Shown here: positions 18,193-27,500 of the stretch, in pieces
Layout of the letters: every line of letters starts with the position of its first letter
Numbering within the stretch: the stretch's first letter is position 1
Origin: Bernardetia sp. MNP-M8
GTDB taxonomy: Bacteria; Bacteroidota; Bacteroidia; Cytophagales; Bernardetiaceae
Direction: 5' to 3'
Assembly (NCBI RefSeq): GCF_037126285.1
Contig: NZ_CP147012.1
Location: forward strand, 620,001-684,000
DNA: 64,000 nt
The notes under the pieces: model-generated
Database searches by the model: none
What the model was told of the DNA's origin: nothing
What the model saw: only the letters and a program-made list of their open reading frames with translations
Made by a program: the position numbers and the translations under genes

Positions 18193-19276
18193 AAAAGCAA
18201 AGTATGCTTCTAGTGGCAAAGTTACAAAATTAGTTACTGTTTTATCTTCTCATTTAACAGAGTTTCATTTTGCACGAGTTCAATTTATAGGTCTTTTTGT
18301 AATAGCTGTTATAAAAGTAGGCTTAGGAGGATTGATTCAAATTGCTACAGCTTTTGAACGGAATGTAGAGTGCAGCTCCTCTTTACGTCGTATTGAACGC
18401 TTTTTAAATCACTATAACCTTGATTTTAAGGCAATTACTCGTTTAATTGTTTCTTTACAAGGTATTGATAAGTGGAAGGATATTGTTTTATGTCTTGACC
18501 GTTCCAATTGGAAAGTGGGGAAAAAAAATATAAATATTTTGTTACTTTCAGCAGCTTATAAGAATGTTTCAGTGCCTCTTATTTGGTCTGTTTTTCCAAA
18601 AAAAGGAAACTCTTCTACTGAAGAACGCATCGAATTAATAGAACGTTTTTTATCTATTTTTCCTAACCTATCTATTTCTTCTATTGTAGCAGATAGAGAG
18701 TTTGTAGGTCAAAAATGGTTTACTTATTTATCAGGAAAAAACTTTGATTTTGTAATGCGACTAAAGTCTAATTTTAAAGCGACTAGAAAAGGTAAAACAA
18801 AGTCAATTGCAGCATGGTGTAGAGGACTGGCTATTTCAGAAACGTATCATTTAGAGGGTGTTTTTATAGTCAATGGTGTAGAAGTATATTTATCTGTAAG
18901 TAGAACACAAAAAGGATATATTTATCTGGCTTCACCTGTTTTTTTAGAAAACGCTTTTGAAATTTATAAACAACGTTGGGAAATAGAGACGCTGTTTAAA
19001 GCACTAAAAACACAAGGTTTTAAGCTAGAAAATACAAAATTGACAGAACCAGAGAAAATAGCTAAATTACTTGCTCTTTGTTCTATTGCATTTGTTTGGT
19101 GTTACAAAGTAGGGGAGTGGAAACATAAAAAAATGAAAATAAGAGTCTGTTCAAATGGATATAATGAATACTCTTTTTTCCGATATGGATTACTAGAAAT
19201 CAAAAAAATACTCAATAATCCAATAAGTAAAGAAACTAAATTCAATCAGAAAATTAAAGTTTTGTCAATGGAGTGA
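18188..19276 (+). CDS. IS4-family-type DDE transposase
   Basis: Cuts and rejoins the ends of its IS. The 362 aa hold a DDE core: Asp in VLCLDRSNWKVG (about residue 99), Asp in SIVADREFVG (about 165), and the Glu of YKQRWEIETLFKALK (about 270), the Y-R-E-K signature of the IS4 group. The frame is uninterrupted, so the enzyme may be active. The start is fixed by the hairpin described separately; the stop overlaps the right inverted repeat. Confidence 0.95.
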   Translation: MAKAKYASSGKVTKLVTVLSSHLTEFHFARVQFIGLFVIAVIKVGLGGLIQIATAFERNVECSSSLRRIERFLNHYNLDFKAITRLIVSLQGIDKWKDIVLCLDRSNWKVGKKNINILLLSAAYKNVSVPLIWSVFPKKGNSSTEERIELIERFLSIFPNLSISSIVADREFVGQKWFTYLSGKNFDFVMRLKSNFKATRKGKTKSIAAWCRGLAISETYHLEGVFIVNGVEVYLSVSRTQKGYIYLASPVFLENAFEIYKQRWEIETLFKALKTQGFKLENTKLTEPEKIAKLLALCSIAFVWCYKVGEWKHKKMKIRVCSNGYNEYSFFRYGLLEIKKILNNPISKETKFNQKIKVLSME

Positions 19277-19386
19277 GTTTCCTAATTTATATAGTTTCAA
19301 AAAACTATTTTTATTTTCTACGGCAAGTTTTTTGTTTTTGTAGATTTGTGTTTTATTTTTCTTAAACAAATCCAAATTCTATTCTA

Positions 19387-20451
19387 ATGAAAAATTTATT
19401 TTACTTATTCTGTCTTTCTTGTTTTTTTATACTTTCATCATGTGAAATTGATGGACAATCGCCCATTGGTATAGATGAAGGCGAACCTTCAAGAGATTAC
19501 CAAAACGGCTTTTTTGTAGTCAATGAAGGAAATTATGATTGGGGGAAAGCGACTCTTACTTTTATTCATCAAGACGGAATAGACAAGGGAAGAGTGGAAA
19601 ATAATATTTTTGAAAGAGTAAATAATGAGCCTTTAGGAAATGTAGGACAATCAATGACTATTCATAATGGAAAAGGATATATTGTAGTCAATAATTCTCA
19701 AAAAGTAGAAGTCGTAAATCCCACAACTTTAGATAGAATAGCAACTATAAAAAATCTTCATTCGCCTCGTCATTTTATTGGAATAAATGATTCAAAAGCG
19801 TATGTAAGCACTATTTATAGAGATTTGATTTATGTCATTAATTTACAAACTAATGAAATAACAAAAGAAATTCGTACTACAGAATGGACAGAAAAGATGG
19901 CAAAACTAGGCGATTATATTTGGGTTACTTCTCACGATGCTGATAAAGTTTGGGTGATTGATTCAAGAAACGATGAAATTATTCATACCATTGCTACACC
20001 AGCAGGTTCGAAAAGTATAGTTGCTGATGAAGCACAAAATAGAATTTGGATTTTGGCAACAGGTTCGGATACGGAGCGAGCTAGATTGATTACTTCTTCA
20101 CTTTCAGATGTACGTAGTAGCGAAAGTAGAGTATTTGAAGAAGAAGAAAAACCTCAGTTTTTGAATATCTATAATAATGATTTGTACTGGATTTCTGATA
20201 CTAATTTGTATCAATTATCTAGTTTTCAGATAGACTCTCGTCTTCCTCAAACTGCTTTTATTGAAGGATTAGGAACAGTAAATACACTGATTTATAATGC
20301 TGTTGTTTCTCCTAAAAATGGACGTTTACTTTTTGCTGATGCTTTAGATTACCAACAAGAAGGCTATATTTTTGAATATGATTTGCAGAGCAAAAGAGAA
20401 GTAGAACGCTATAAAGTGGGTGTTATTCCGAATGATATTTGTTTTAAGTAG
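19387..20451 (+). CDS. Propeller lipoprotein (YncE/DUF5074-like)
   Basis: A lipoprotein signal peptide ends at the lipobox ILSSC (Cys19), so it is anchored in the outer membrane or the periplasmic face of the inner membrane. The rest contains repeated beta-propeller blades with motifs of the YncE type: VEVVNPTTLDRIATI, IYVINLQTNEITKEI, VWVIDSRNDEIIHTI, and a final PNDICF. In Bacteroidota such proteins often sit next to TonB-dependent receptors for cobalamin or haem, but none is present here. Its ligand is unknown. A terminator follows. Confidence 0.85.
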   Translation: MKNLFYLFCLSCFFILSSCEIDGQSPIGIDEGEPSRDYQNGFFVVNEGNYDWGKATLTFIHQDGIDKGRVENNIFERVNNEPLGNVGQSMTIHNGKGYIVVNNSQKVEVVNPTTLDRIATIKNLHSPRHFIGINDSKAYVSTIYRDLIYVINLQTNEITKEIRTTEWTEKMAKLGDYIWVTSHDADKVWVIDSRNDEIIHTIATPAGSKSIVADEAQNRIWILATGSDTERARLITSSLSDVRSSESRVFEEEEKPQFLNIYNNDLYWISDTNLYQLSSFQIDSRLPQTAFIEGLGTVNTLIYNAVVSPKNGRLLFADALDYQQEGYIFEYDLQSKREVERYKVGVIPNDICFK

Positions 20452-20474
20452 TTTCATTTAAAAAGTCAAATCTA

Positions 20475-20526
20475 TAAAAAAACTCTTCATACGAATTTTA
20501 TATAATTCTAAATGAAGAGTTTTTTG
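20475..20526. terminator. Bidirectional terminator
   Basis: AAAAACTCTTCAT pairs with ATGAAGAGTTTTT across a 20-nt loop, with A- and T-runs outside. It ends the propeller lipoprotein gene and faces the minus-strand gene at 20551. Confidence 0.8.
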
Positions 20527-20550
20527 TGTTTTAAAATTTTCTGTGTTATT

Positions 20551-20838
20551 CTAGTTTTTTCTAATTTTTTCTTTTTCGCTTTCTGTGCTTTTGTTAGCTG
20601 CCATTTCTTCGTGCAGTTTGCCTTGTATGAGTTCTTGTAAGTTGAATGGTGCAGGTTGTCTTTCTATGCTTTTTTTGATGAGCGTATGAAGTTGTTTTTC
20701 ATTTTCAAAGTATTCTCGGTGCCATGTTGAGGTAGCTATAAATTTCATAAATTCAGCTTCTTCTTTATGTGAAGTTTCACCGTCTAATATTAAGTATACT
20801 GTTTCTTTGAATACTGGAAGTTTATTTAGGTTGCTCAT
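20551..20838 (-). CDS. Small anti-sigma-factor-like protein lacking zinc Cys residues
   Basis: The 95 aa begin with a domain shaped like zinc-binding anti-sigma proteins: a helix with YLILDGETSHKEEAEFMKF and then a helix STWHREYFENEKQLHTLI. The pattern 'L-D-G-E...E..F..H' is that of short Bacteroidota anti-sigma factors, but the usual CxxC is absent. There is no membrane segment. The last 30 residues are charged (AANKSTESEKEK). The family assignment is inference from pattern; no sigma gene is adjacent (the nearest is at 23694). Confidence 0.6.
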   Translation of the reverse strand: MSNLNKLPVFKETVYLILDGETSHKEEAEFMKFIATSTWHREYFENEKQLHTLIKKSIERQPAPFNLQELIQGKLHEEMAANKSTESEKEKIRKN

Positions 20839-20981
20839 AATAAATGTGGGATAAATGGGTTTTAAAAAATACTAATTAGTGCCTTTTTGAGAGAAATTTT
20901 TAGAAATTATTTTTTCAATCGTTGGCAAATAAAAAACCTCAACAGCTAACTCTAAAAGTTTGCTCTCAAGGCTACGAAATA

Positions 20982-21317
20982 TCATATATAAATTTTAAAA
21001 TTTCTTGGAAACAGAAAATCATCAGAACTATCTGTAAGCTGAGCAGGAAATATATTTTCTACTGCATCACTTTGTCTGTCTGTCCCACTCTTTGGGCTAT
21101 TTTGTTCTTGTAGTTGTTCTTTTCCTTGAAAATTGTAAAATTGAGTTTGAAGAGTCTCTATCGAAAACAATACAAATAAAGTAGTAAATACACAATTAAA
21201 TAAAAATATGCCAATCTGAAAAGCAGAATTAATAGAAGCTGAATTTGTAAAGTTTACTCTACGATTCAACTCATTATTTAATCTAAAATTCAACTTGTAT
21301 ATTTTATAATCAATCAT
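20982..21317 (-). CDS. Doubtful small membrane protein, 111 aa
   Basis: An open frame with an ATG at 21317, one clear hydrophobic helix (about residues 31-52, SAFQIGIFLFNCVFTTLFVLFS) and polar, Q-, N- and D-rich flanks. It lies in a region otherwise without genes, and its codon composition is similar to real genes here. There is no family match and no operon partner. It may be real or chance. Confidence 0.35.
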   Translation of the reverse strand: MIDYKIYKLNFRLNNELNRRVNFTNSASINSAFQIGIFLFNCVFTTLFVLFSIETLQTQFYNFQGKEQLQEQNSPKSGTDRQSDAVENIFPAQLTDSSDDFLFPRNFKIYI

Positions 21318-21621
21318 ATTATTAATAATCTATATTTATATAAATCAATTTGTGAAGGTTTTGTTTAGAGAGTAGTGTTTTTGAAATGTTTTTTTGATAG
21401 TTTTGGCTAAGATAACTCTTTCAAATTCAACTACTCAACCTATCTTTTTCAAAAATAATTCCTTATTTCTCAAAAATAAAGAATACTTTTTTCAAAACCT
21501 TTACTTTAACCAATAACTTGCTAAAATTTGAGTTTAAATTGTAAAAATATTTTTTACAAAAAAAAACCTTCATTTCAAGTAAATGAAATAAAGGTTATTT
21601 TTGTTGTTAACAAAATAAAAG

Positions 21622-21693
21622 TTGCCCCGCAAGGACTCGAACCTCAACTAACGGCACCAAAAACCGCTGTTCTGCCAATTAAACTACAGGGCA
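21622..21693 (-). tRNA. tRNA-Gln (anticodon TTG), copy 1
   Basis: The minus strand folds as a 72-nt cloverleaf: acceptor TGCCCTG / CGGGGCA, anticodon stem GCGGT / GCCGT, 7-nt loop TTTTGGT with anticodon TTG, and T-arm with GGTTCGAGTCC. U1-A72 is usual for tRNA-Gln. No encoded CCA. Confidence 0.92.
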
Positions 21694-21790
21694 AGCTAGA
21701 AACGAAAGCTCAAATTAACTGTGATACAAAAGTATCATAAACTAAATTCTAAAACAACTATTTTTTAAAAAAAATAGTAAAAAATAAAAG

Positions 21791-21862
21791 TTGCCCCGCA
21801 AGGACTCGAACCTCAACTAACGGCACCAAAAACCGCTGTTCTGCCAATTAAACTACAGGGCA
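21791..21862 (-). tRNA. tRNA-Gln (anticodon TTG), copy 2
   Basis: Identical to the copy at 21622-21693, in the same direction. Short flanks are also repeated (AAAATAAAAG on one side, AGCT on the other), so the unit was duplicated in tandem with a spacing of about 169 bp. The two are probably co-transcribed. Confidence 0.92.
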
Positions 21863-22153
21863 AGCTGAAAACTTATAACTCTTCAAAACTAAGAAGAACA
21901 AAATAAATTAAATACTTTAACTCATCTCCGTTTCAAATCGGTTACAAAAGTACGATTTTTATTTTAATATCCAAATACAAAATCATTTTTTTTCAAAAAA
22001 AATAAATAAAAACCTTATCTTCTAAAAAACTATTGTCACTTTTTGAAATTTAGAGTAGTATTTGCTTACATATCTACTCAACACCTACCCAATTAAATTA
22101 GTTTGCTTACAAAAAATATATCCTCACTGATATATCAATACTAAACCATAAAC

Positions 22154-22591
22154 ATGAATACTCTACTAGAAAAGGAATATGGAAAATTAGAATATAACGC
22201 AGAAAATCATTTTATAAAACTCACTTTGATTGGCAACATTTCTGATGAAGATTACAAATATATTTGGAATTTGAGTTTAGAAGAAGCACAAAAAGTAAAT
22301 TGTGGAAACGTTCTTATTGACCAACGAAAAATTGGTTTTGTAAAAATGATGTCAAGAGCTTGGCTTATTCTCAAATGGATGCCCAAATCTAAACAGACAG
22401 CAAAAGATATAGAACAAAAACTAGCTGTTTTACCTTCCACACATATTGCATATCGAACAGGATTAACTTATTTATTAGATTCTGTTAAAAAAGTTTTGGG
22501 AAATGGCTTTAAGTTTTTTGAAAATGAAGAGGACGCAATTTCATGGCTTTCTCTAGTTAAAAAAGAACAAGAAGTTGAAAATAACGTTTAG
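22154..22591 (+). CDS. STAS/SpoIIAA-like small protein
   Basis: The 145-aa cytoplasmic protein has a beta-alpha pattern like the STAS/SpoIIAA fold: FIKLTLIGNISDEDYKYIW, a helix, NVLIDQRKIGF, a WLILKWMPKSKQ helix, LAVLPSTHIAYRTGL and the end FFENEEDAISWL, which matches the 'f.s.eeAl.WL' tail of Bacteroidota STAS-like proteins. The phosphorylatable Ser of SpoIIAA is not evident. A link to the SpoIIE-type phosphatases at 24511 and 28540 is possible but unproven. It precedes hemB by 53 nt. Confidence 0.65.
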   Translation: MNTLLEKEYGKLEYNAENHFIKLTLIGNISDEDYKYIWNLSLEEAQKVNCGNVLIDQRKIGFVKMMSRAWLILKWMPKSKQTAKDIEQKLAVLPSTHIAYRTGLTYLLDSVKKVLGNGFKFFENEEDAISWLSLVKKEQEVENNV

Positions 22592-22644
22592 AATGAATTA
22601 AATTAGCTTTTTATTATTGATAATTCATTTTTAATCAAAAAAAT

Positions 22645-23640
22645 ATGTCTTTCGATTTTCAATCTATGCGTTCTCGTCCTCGTCGTAATCGTCAATCTGC
22701 TGCTTTGCGTGCCATGGTAGAAGAAACTTCTCTTTCTGTTGCTGATTTTATCTTTCCTATTTTTGTCATTGAGGGAACAAACAAAAAAGAACCTATTGCT
22801 TCCATGCCTAATATTTTTCGTTATTCTTTAGACACCCTCTTAGAAGAAATTGAAGAATGTTATAATTTAGGAATTCGTGCTTTTGCTCCTTTCCCAAGTC
22901 TGACAGATGAACATAAAGATTCTTTGGCAACTTCTAGTCATAACCCTGAAAATATTTATTTGAAAACTATAACAGCCATAAAAGAGAAATTTCCAGATGT
23001 TTTTGTGATGACTGATGTAGCAATGGATCCTTACAGTAGCGACGGACACGATGGAGTTTATAAAGATGGAAAAATAATAAATGATGAAACATTAGAGATA
23101 TTGGGTAAAATGGCTGTTGCACAAGCTCGTGCAGGTGCTGATTATGTTGCTCCTTCAGATATGATGGATGGACGAGTAGGATATTTGAGACACGCTTTAG
23201 ATAAAGAGGGTTTTCAAGATGTGGGAATAATTGCTTATACAGCTAAGTATGCAAGTGCTTTTTATGGTCCTTTCAGAGATGCTTTAGATTCTGCACCTCG
23301 TTTTGGAGATAAAAAAACATATCAAATGAATCCTGCTAATATCCGTGAAGCTCTTTTAGAAGCTAAATTAGACATTGAAGAAGGAGCTGATATGATTATG
23401 GTTAAGCCTGCACTTTCTTATCTTGATGTTATTAGTAGAGTAAATCAAAATTCACATGTTCCAATTGTAGCTTATAATGTAAGTGGCGAATATGCGATGA
23501 TAAAAGCAGGAGCTGAAAAAGGTTGGATAGATGGAGAAAAAGTTATGCTTGAAGTTTTGTTAAGTATAAAAAGAGCAGGTGCAAAGGTTATTTTGTCTTA
23601 TTTTGCGAAAGAAGTTGCCCAAATTTTGTCTAAAAAGTGA
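22645..23640 (+). CDS. hemB: Delta-aminolevulinic acid dehydratase (porphobilinogen synthase)
   Basis: Condenses two molecules of 5-aminolevulinate to porphobilinogen in haem synthesis. The 331-aa TIM barrel carries both Schiff-base lysines: Lys201 (AYTAKYASAFYGPFRDA) and Lys254 (MVKPALSYLD). The metal loop reads VAMDPYSSDGHDGVY, with Asp/Ser/Asp in place of the zinc cysteines, so this is the Mg/K-type enzyme rather than the zinc form. The RPRRNRQ N-terminal motif and PAN.REA segment are standard. The next gene begins right at its stop. Confidence 0.97.
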   Translation: MSFDFQSMRSRPRRNRQSAALRAMVEETSLSVADFIFPIFVIEGTNKKEPIASMPNIFRYSLDTLLEEIEECYNLGIRAFAPFPSLTDEHKDSLATSSHNPENIYLKTITAIKEKFPDVFVMTDVAMDPYSSDGHDGVYKDGKIINDETLEILGKMAVAQARAGADYVAPSDMMDGRVGYLRHALDKEGFQDVGIIAYTAKYASAFYGPFRDALDSAPRFGDKKTYQMNPANIREALLEAKLDIEEGADMIMVKPALSYLDVISRVNQNSHVPIVAYNVSGEYAMIKAGAEKGWIDGEKVMLEVLLSIKRAGAKVILSYFAKEVAQILSKK

Positions 23641-23693
23641 TTTATGAAAATCTCAACGACGATGAAACCTCGTTGATGGTTGGTAAACAAATT

Positions 23694-24314
23694 ATGAAAA
23701 GAACTAAAAAACAGCTTGTTTATTACGACGAACAAAAACAATTATTGACAGAGTTTTGTGAAGGAAATGAAAAAGCCTTTTCAAAACTCTATCAGTATTA
23801 TTATGGCTTTGTAGAAAATTATGTTTGCAAAAACAAAGGCACAACAGAAGATGCTCAAGATATTTTTCAAGAAACATTGATTGTATTTTTAGAGAAACTC
23901 AAAAAGGAAGATTTTTACCTTACAGCTTCTCTAAAAACATATATTATTGCAATTAGTAAAAATTTATGGCTCAATGTTTTACGAAAAAACAAAAAAACGA
24001 CTGTTTATTCTCTTGCTAATTCTGATGAAGACGAAAGTGAGTTTAATCAAAAAGCAATAGAGACTATTTTATCAAATAGTTTTGATATAGAATTAGAAAA
24101 CGAAAAGCCAATGATAGATAAACTTGGAGATTATTTTTCTCGCTTGACTTCGCATTGTCAGAATTTACTTTCCACTATCATAGAAGAAGAAAAAAGTACA
24201 GAGGAAATTCAAAAAGAATTTGGTTATACTACTCGTCATAATCTTCGCAACCAAAAACACAAATGTGTCAATCAGCTAAAAAAAGTAAAGGCTTTAGCAG
24301 AATCTAAAACCTAA
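23694..24314 (+). CDS. ECF-type RNA polymerase sigma factor
   Basis: Directs RNA polymerase to a specific promoter set. Region 2 is clear: GNEKAFSKLYQYYYGFVENYV, then DAQDIFQETLIVFLEKL and TYIIAISKNLWLNVLRKNKK. Region 4 is the C-terminal HTH (LTSHCQNLLSTIIEEEKSTEEIQKEFGYTTRHNLRNQKHKC). The ATG at 23694 (MKRTKKQ) is preferred. An in-frame ATG lies at 23676, and a GTG at 23637 overlaps the hemB stop, so the true start could be earlier. No anti-sigma gene follows directly; the propeller/SpoIIE gene starts 196 nt later. Confidence 0.88.
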   Translation: MKRTKKQLVYYDEQKQLLTEFCEGNEKAFSKLYQYYYGFVENYVCKNKGTTEDAQDIFQETLIVFLEKLKKEDFYLTASLKTYIIAISKNLWLNVLRKNKKTTVYSLANSDEDESEFNQKAIETILSNSFDIELENEKPMIDKLGDYFSRLTSHCQNLLSTIIEEEKSTEEIQKEFGYTTRHNLRNQKHKCVNQLKKVKALAESKT

Positions 24315-24510
24315 TTTTCAAATAAAAATGCTTATACGCAATTCTGAAACAAAAAGTTTTGAATCAAAATCATTTTTTTTTAGAAAAATGGATTCTTTCG
24401 CTTAGTTTTTGTTATCTGATTGTTTTAAAACTTATCTTGCCAAACAATTCGGAATTTTCTGTTTATTGTTATTTCAATAATTATTTCATTCTAGTTGCAT
24501 CTTTAGCACA

Positions 24511-27500
24511 ATGAATTCTAAAAATTACTTTTCTTATCTTTCTGCTCAATTTTTCACATCTCTTCGTAATTCTTTTACGCTTTTTATGTGTGCGCTTTTA
24601 GTTGTAATATCTTTAGGTTTTTGTTCTAAAGTAGAAGCACAAGCCATTCCAACAGCCGAACATTATACTATTTATGATTATCATGCACATCCTCAGAACT
24701 GGTCTGTGGTGCAAGATGACATTGGTAGAATCTATGTTGCCAATACAAAAGGAGTTTTAGAATACGATGGAAATACGTGGAGACTAATAGAGTTACCTAA
24801 TTTGGCAAGTGTAACAGCTCTCACAAAAGGAGAAGATGGGAAAGTTTATATAGGAGCAACATCAGAAATAGGTTATTTAGATTCAGATTCATTAGGAAAT
24901 AAAATTTATATTTCTTTGCTAGATAAAATGAATGAGCAAGACAAAAAGTTTTCTACAATATGGAAAGCCTTTTCTACCTCAGATGGAATTGTATTTCAAT
25001 CTTTTGAAAAAATATTTTGGTATAAAAATGGAAAATTCAAAACGATTGCTCCTAATTCAGCTTTTCATTTAGCTTTTCAGATTAAAGAAAAAGAGAATAA
25101 AGACAGCAAATTATTTGTCAGAGAATGGGGGAAAGGGTTACATCATCTTACCTCAAAAGGATTAGAATTTATTGCAGGAAGCGAAATTTTTGCAGATGAA
25201 AAAATTTATTCTATTCTATCCAAAAAGACAGACACCTATTTTATCGTAACTGAGCAAAAAGGAATTTATACCTACACCGAGAACATAGGATTTTCATCCT
25301 TTCCAACAAAATCAGACTCTTTATTCAAAAAAAGTCAAGTATATTGTGGAATTGCTCTAGCTGATGGAAATTATGCCATCGGAACACGTTTAGCAGGAAT
25401 TTTAGTCTTTGATTCCAACTTTCAATTTCTTTATAAAATCTCTTCCAAAAATGGTCTAAAAGATGATAGAGTGGCTTATCTTTACGAAGATTCAAATAAA
25501 CAAGTATGGGCTGCACTCAGTAATGGTATTTCTTATATTGATGTTGCTTCTTCTTTTCGTTATTTTGATAAAAATACAGACATCAACAGAAATATTTTGA
25601 GTATTTCGCCTCCTTATAATCAAAGTCTTTATATAGGAACAGTTCAAGGAATCTTTAAGTCAAATACTGATAAAGCAGAAACAATAAAAGAATTTACTCT
25701 TTTGCCTTATTCAGAGCGAGAAACATGGAAATTAGATGTCTATAAAAATATTCTTTTAGGGGCGCAAAACCCAGGTATTGCGTGGATAGAAAAAAGAGGT
25801 GTAGAAGAACTTTTGGCAGCAAGTAATCCATTTATTCAAGATTTTGCTTTAGTAAAAAATGACACTTCACATTTAATTGCAGCTTCTGTTGAAGGTCTTT
25901 TACTTTTAAGATGGCAAAACAATCATTGGGTTTTTGTCAATAAAATTGAAGGATTTACAGGTGCAGCCACCAAAATCATTCAAGATGATAAAAATGATTT
26001 TTGGGTAAGTGATTATAATAGAGGAGTTTTCAGACTTCAATTAGATGCAGATTTTTTAACTGTTACACATTCTGAATTTTTTGGAAAACTTAATGGGCTT
26101 CCTAAAAATCAGGGAAATCACGTTTTTGAGTTAGATGGAAAAGCTATATTTGGCACACTAGAGGGAATTTATGATTTTAATGAAAATACATTTGCCGCTC
26201 ATCCTGTTTTTGAAAAGCTAATAGAAAAAAAGGCAATTACTATTTTTGAAAAAGATAAAAATGATAATTTATGGATAGTAACACAAAATGAACAAAATAA
26301 ATTTAGTAGTTCACAAACATTGCTGGTTCAACTAAAGAAAACAGATTCTTCTTATCAACGTTATGATGCTCCTTTTTATAAAATAAAACAAATTGTTCAG
26401 GCTGTCCGTCCAATTGATGAAAATTTGGTTTTGATTGGTACAAATGAAGGTCTAATTTCTTACGACCCTCTTAATACTATCGCAGACAAACAACCTTTTT
26501 CTGCTTTTATTACACAGATAGAACATAGTGGTTCAAAGGATTCGCTACTTTTTGCAACTGATTTTATACTTAATCAAAAAAGTAATGAGCAGAATAATTT
26601 ATCAGAAACGAAAAGTATAAATTTACCTTATGAACTTAATTCCCTTCGTTTTAGCTTTGGAAGCTCATTTTTTGAGCAGCGAAGTGAAGTGTATTATCAA
26701 ACAAAATTAGAGCCTCTAGATAAAAACTGGTCTGCTTGGACTACCAAAACACAAGACAAATTTACTAACCTTTCAGAAGGAGATTATATATTTCATCTTA
26801 AAGCAAAAAACTTATATGGTGTAGAAAGTGAAGAGGTAACTTTCAAGTTTACTATCAAAACACCTTGGTTTAGACATCCTTTGTTTTATCTTTTTATTGT
26901 CCTTGTAATTGGATTTTTAGTTCAGTATGGAATAAAGATTTATACAAAACGACTAAAATCTGAAAAGAATTTATTAGAAAATACGGTTAGAGAACGCACA
27001 GAAGATATGCGTCAAGCCTATTTTAATACTCGTGTATTAAGTAAATTAGGTCAAGAAATTACTTCTACCCGTTCGATTGATGAAATTACAGATATGGTTT
27101 ATCAGCATGTCAGCAAACTGATGGACGCTTCTGTTTTTGCTATCGGTATTCATAACGAAGAAGATGGAACATTAGAGTTTCCTGTAGCAATAGAAAATGG
27201 AGAAAAATTACCTTTTCATTTTGAAGATTTAGATGATACAGGACGTTTTGCTGTGTGGTGTTTCCTAAATGAACAAGACCTTTTCATAAATGATAGTGAA
27301 GTAGATTATGAATTGTATATGTCGCATCGCCCCAAAACAACTGTTGGAAGGGTTGCTCCTTCTCTTATTTATCTTCCTCTCAAAATAAAGAAAAAGGTAA
27401 TTGGAGTAATTACAGTACAGAGCTTTGAAAAAAATGCGTATAATGATTATCATTTAAACCTACTTCGTAGCTTAGCTGTCTATACAGGAATTGCCATTGA

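Larger units (their letters stand above)
18098..19277 (+). mobile_element. Complete IS4-family-type insertion sequence with 9-bp target duplication
   Basis: The 1,180-bp element is bounded by 20-bp terminal inverted repeats, CTCAGTCCTCTGACAAAAGA at 18098-18117 and its imperfect complement at 19258-19277 (16 of 20 matching). It is directly flanked by the 9-bp duplication TTTCCTAAT at 18089-18097 and 19278-19286. It carries one transposase gene whose stop codon lies inside the right repeat. Intact repeats and a perfect target duplication argue for recent insertion, in the gap behind the duplicated module. Confidence 0.93.
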
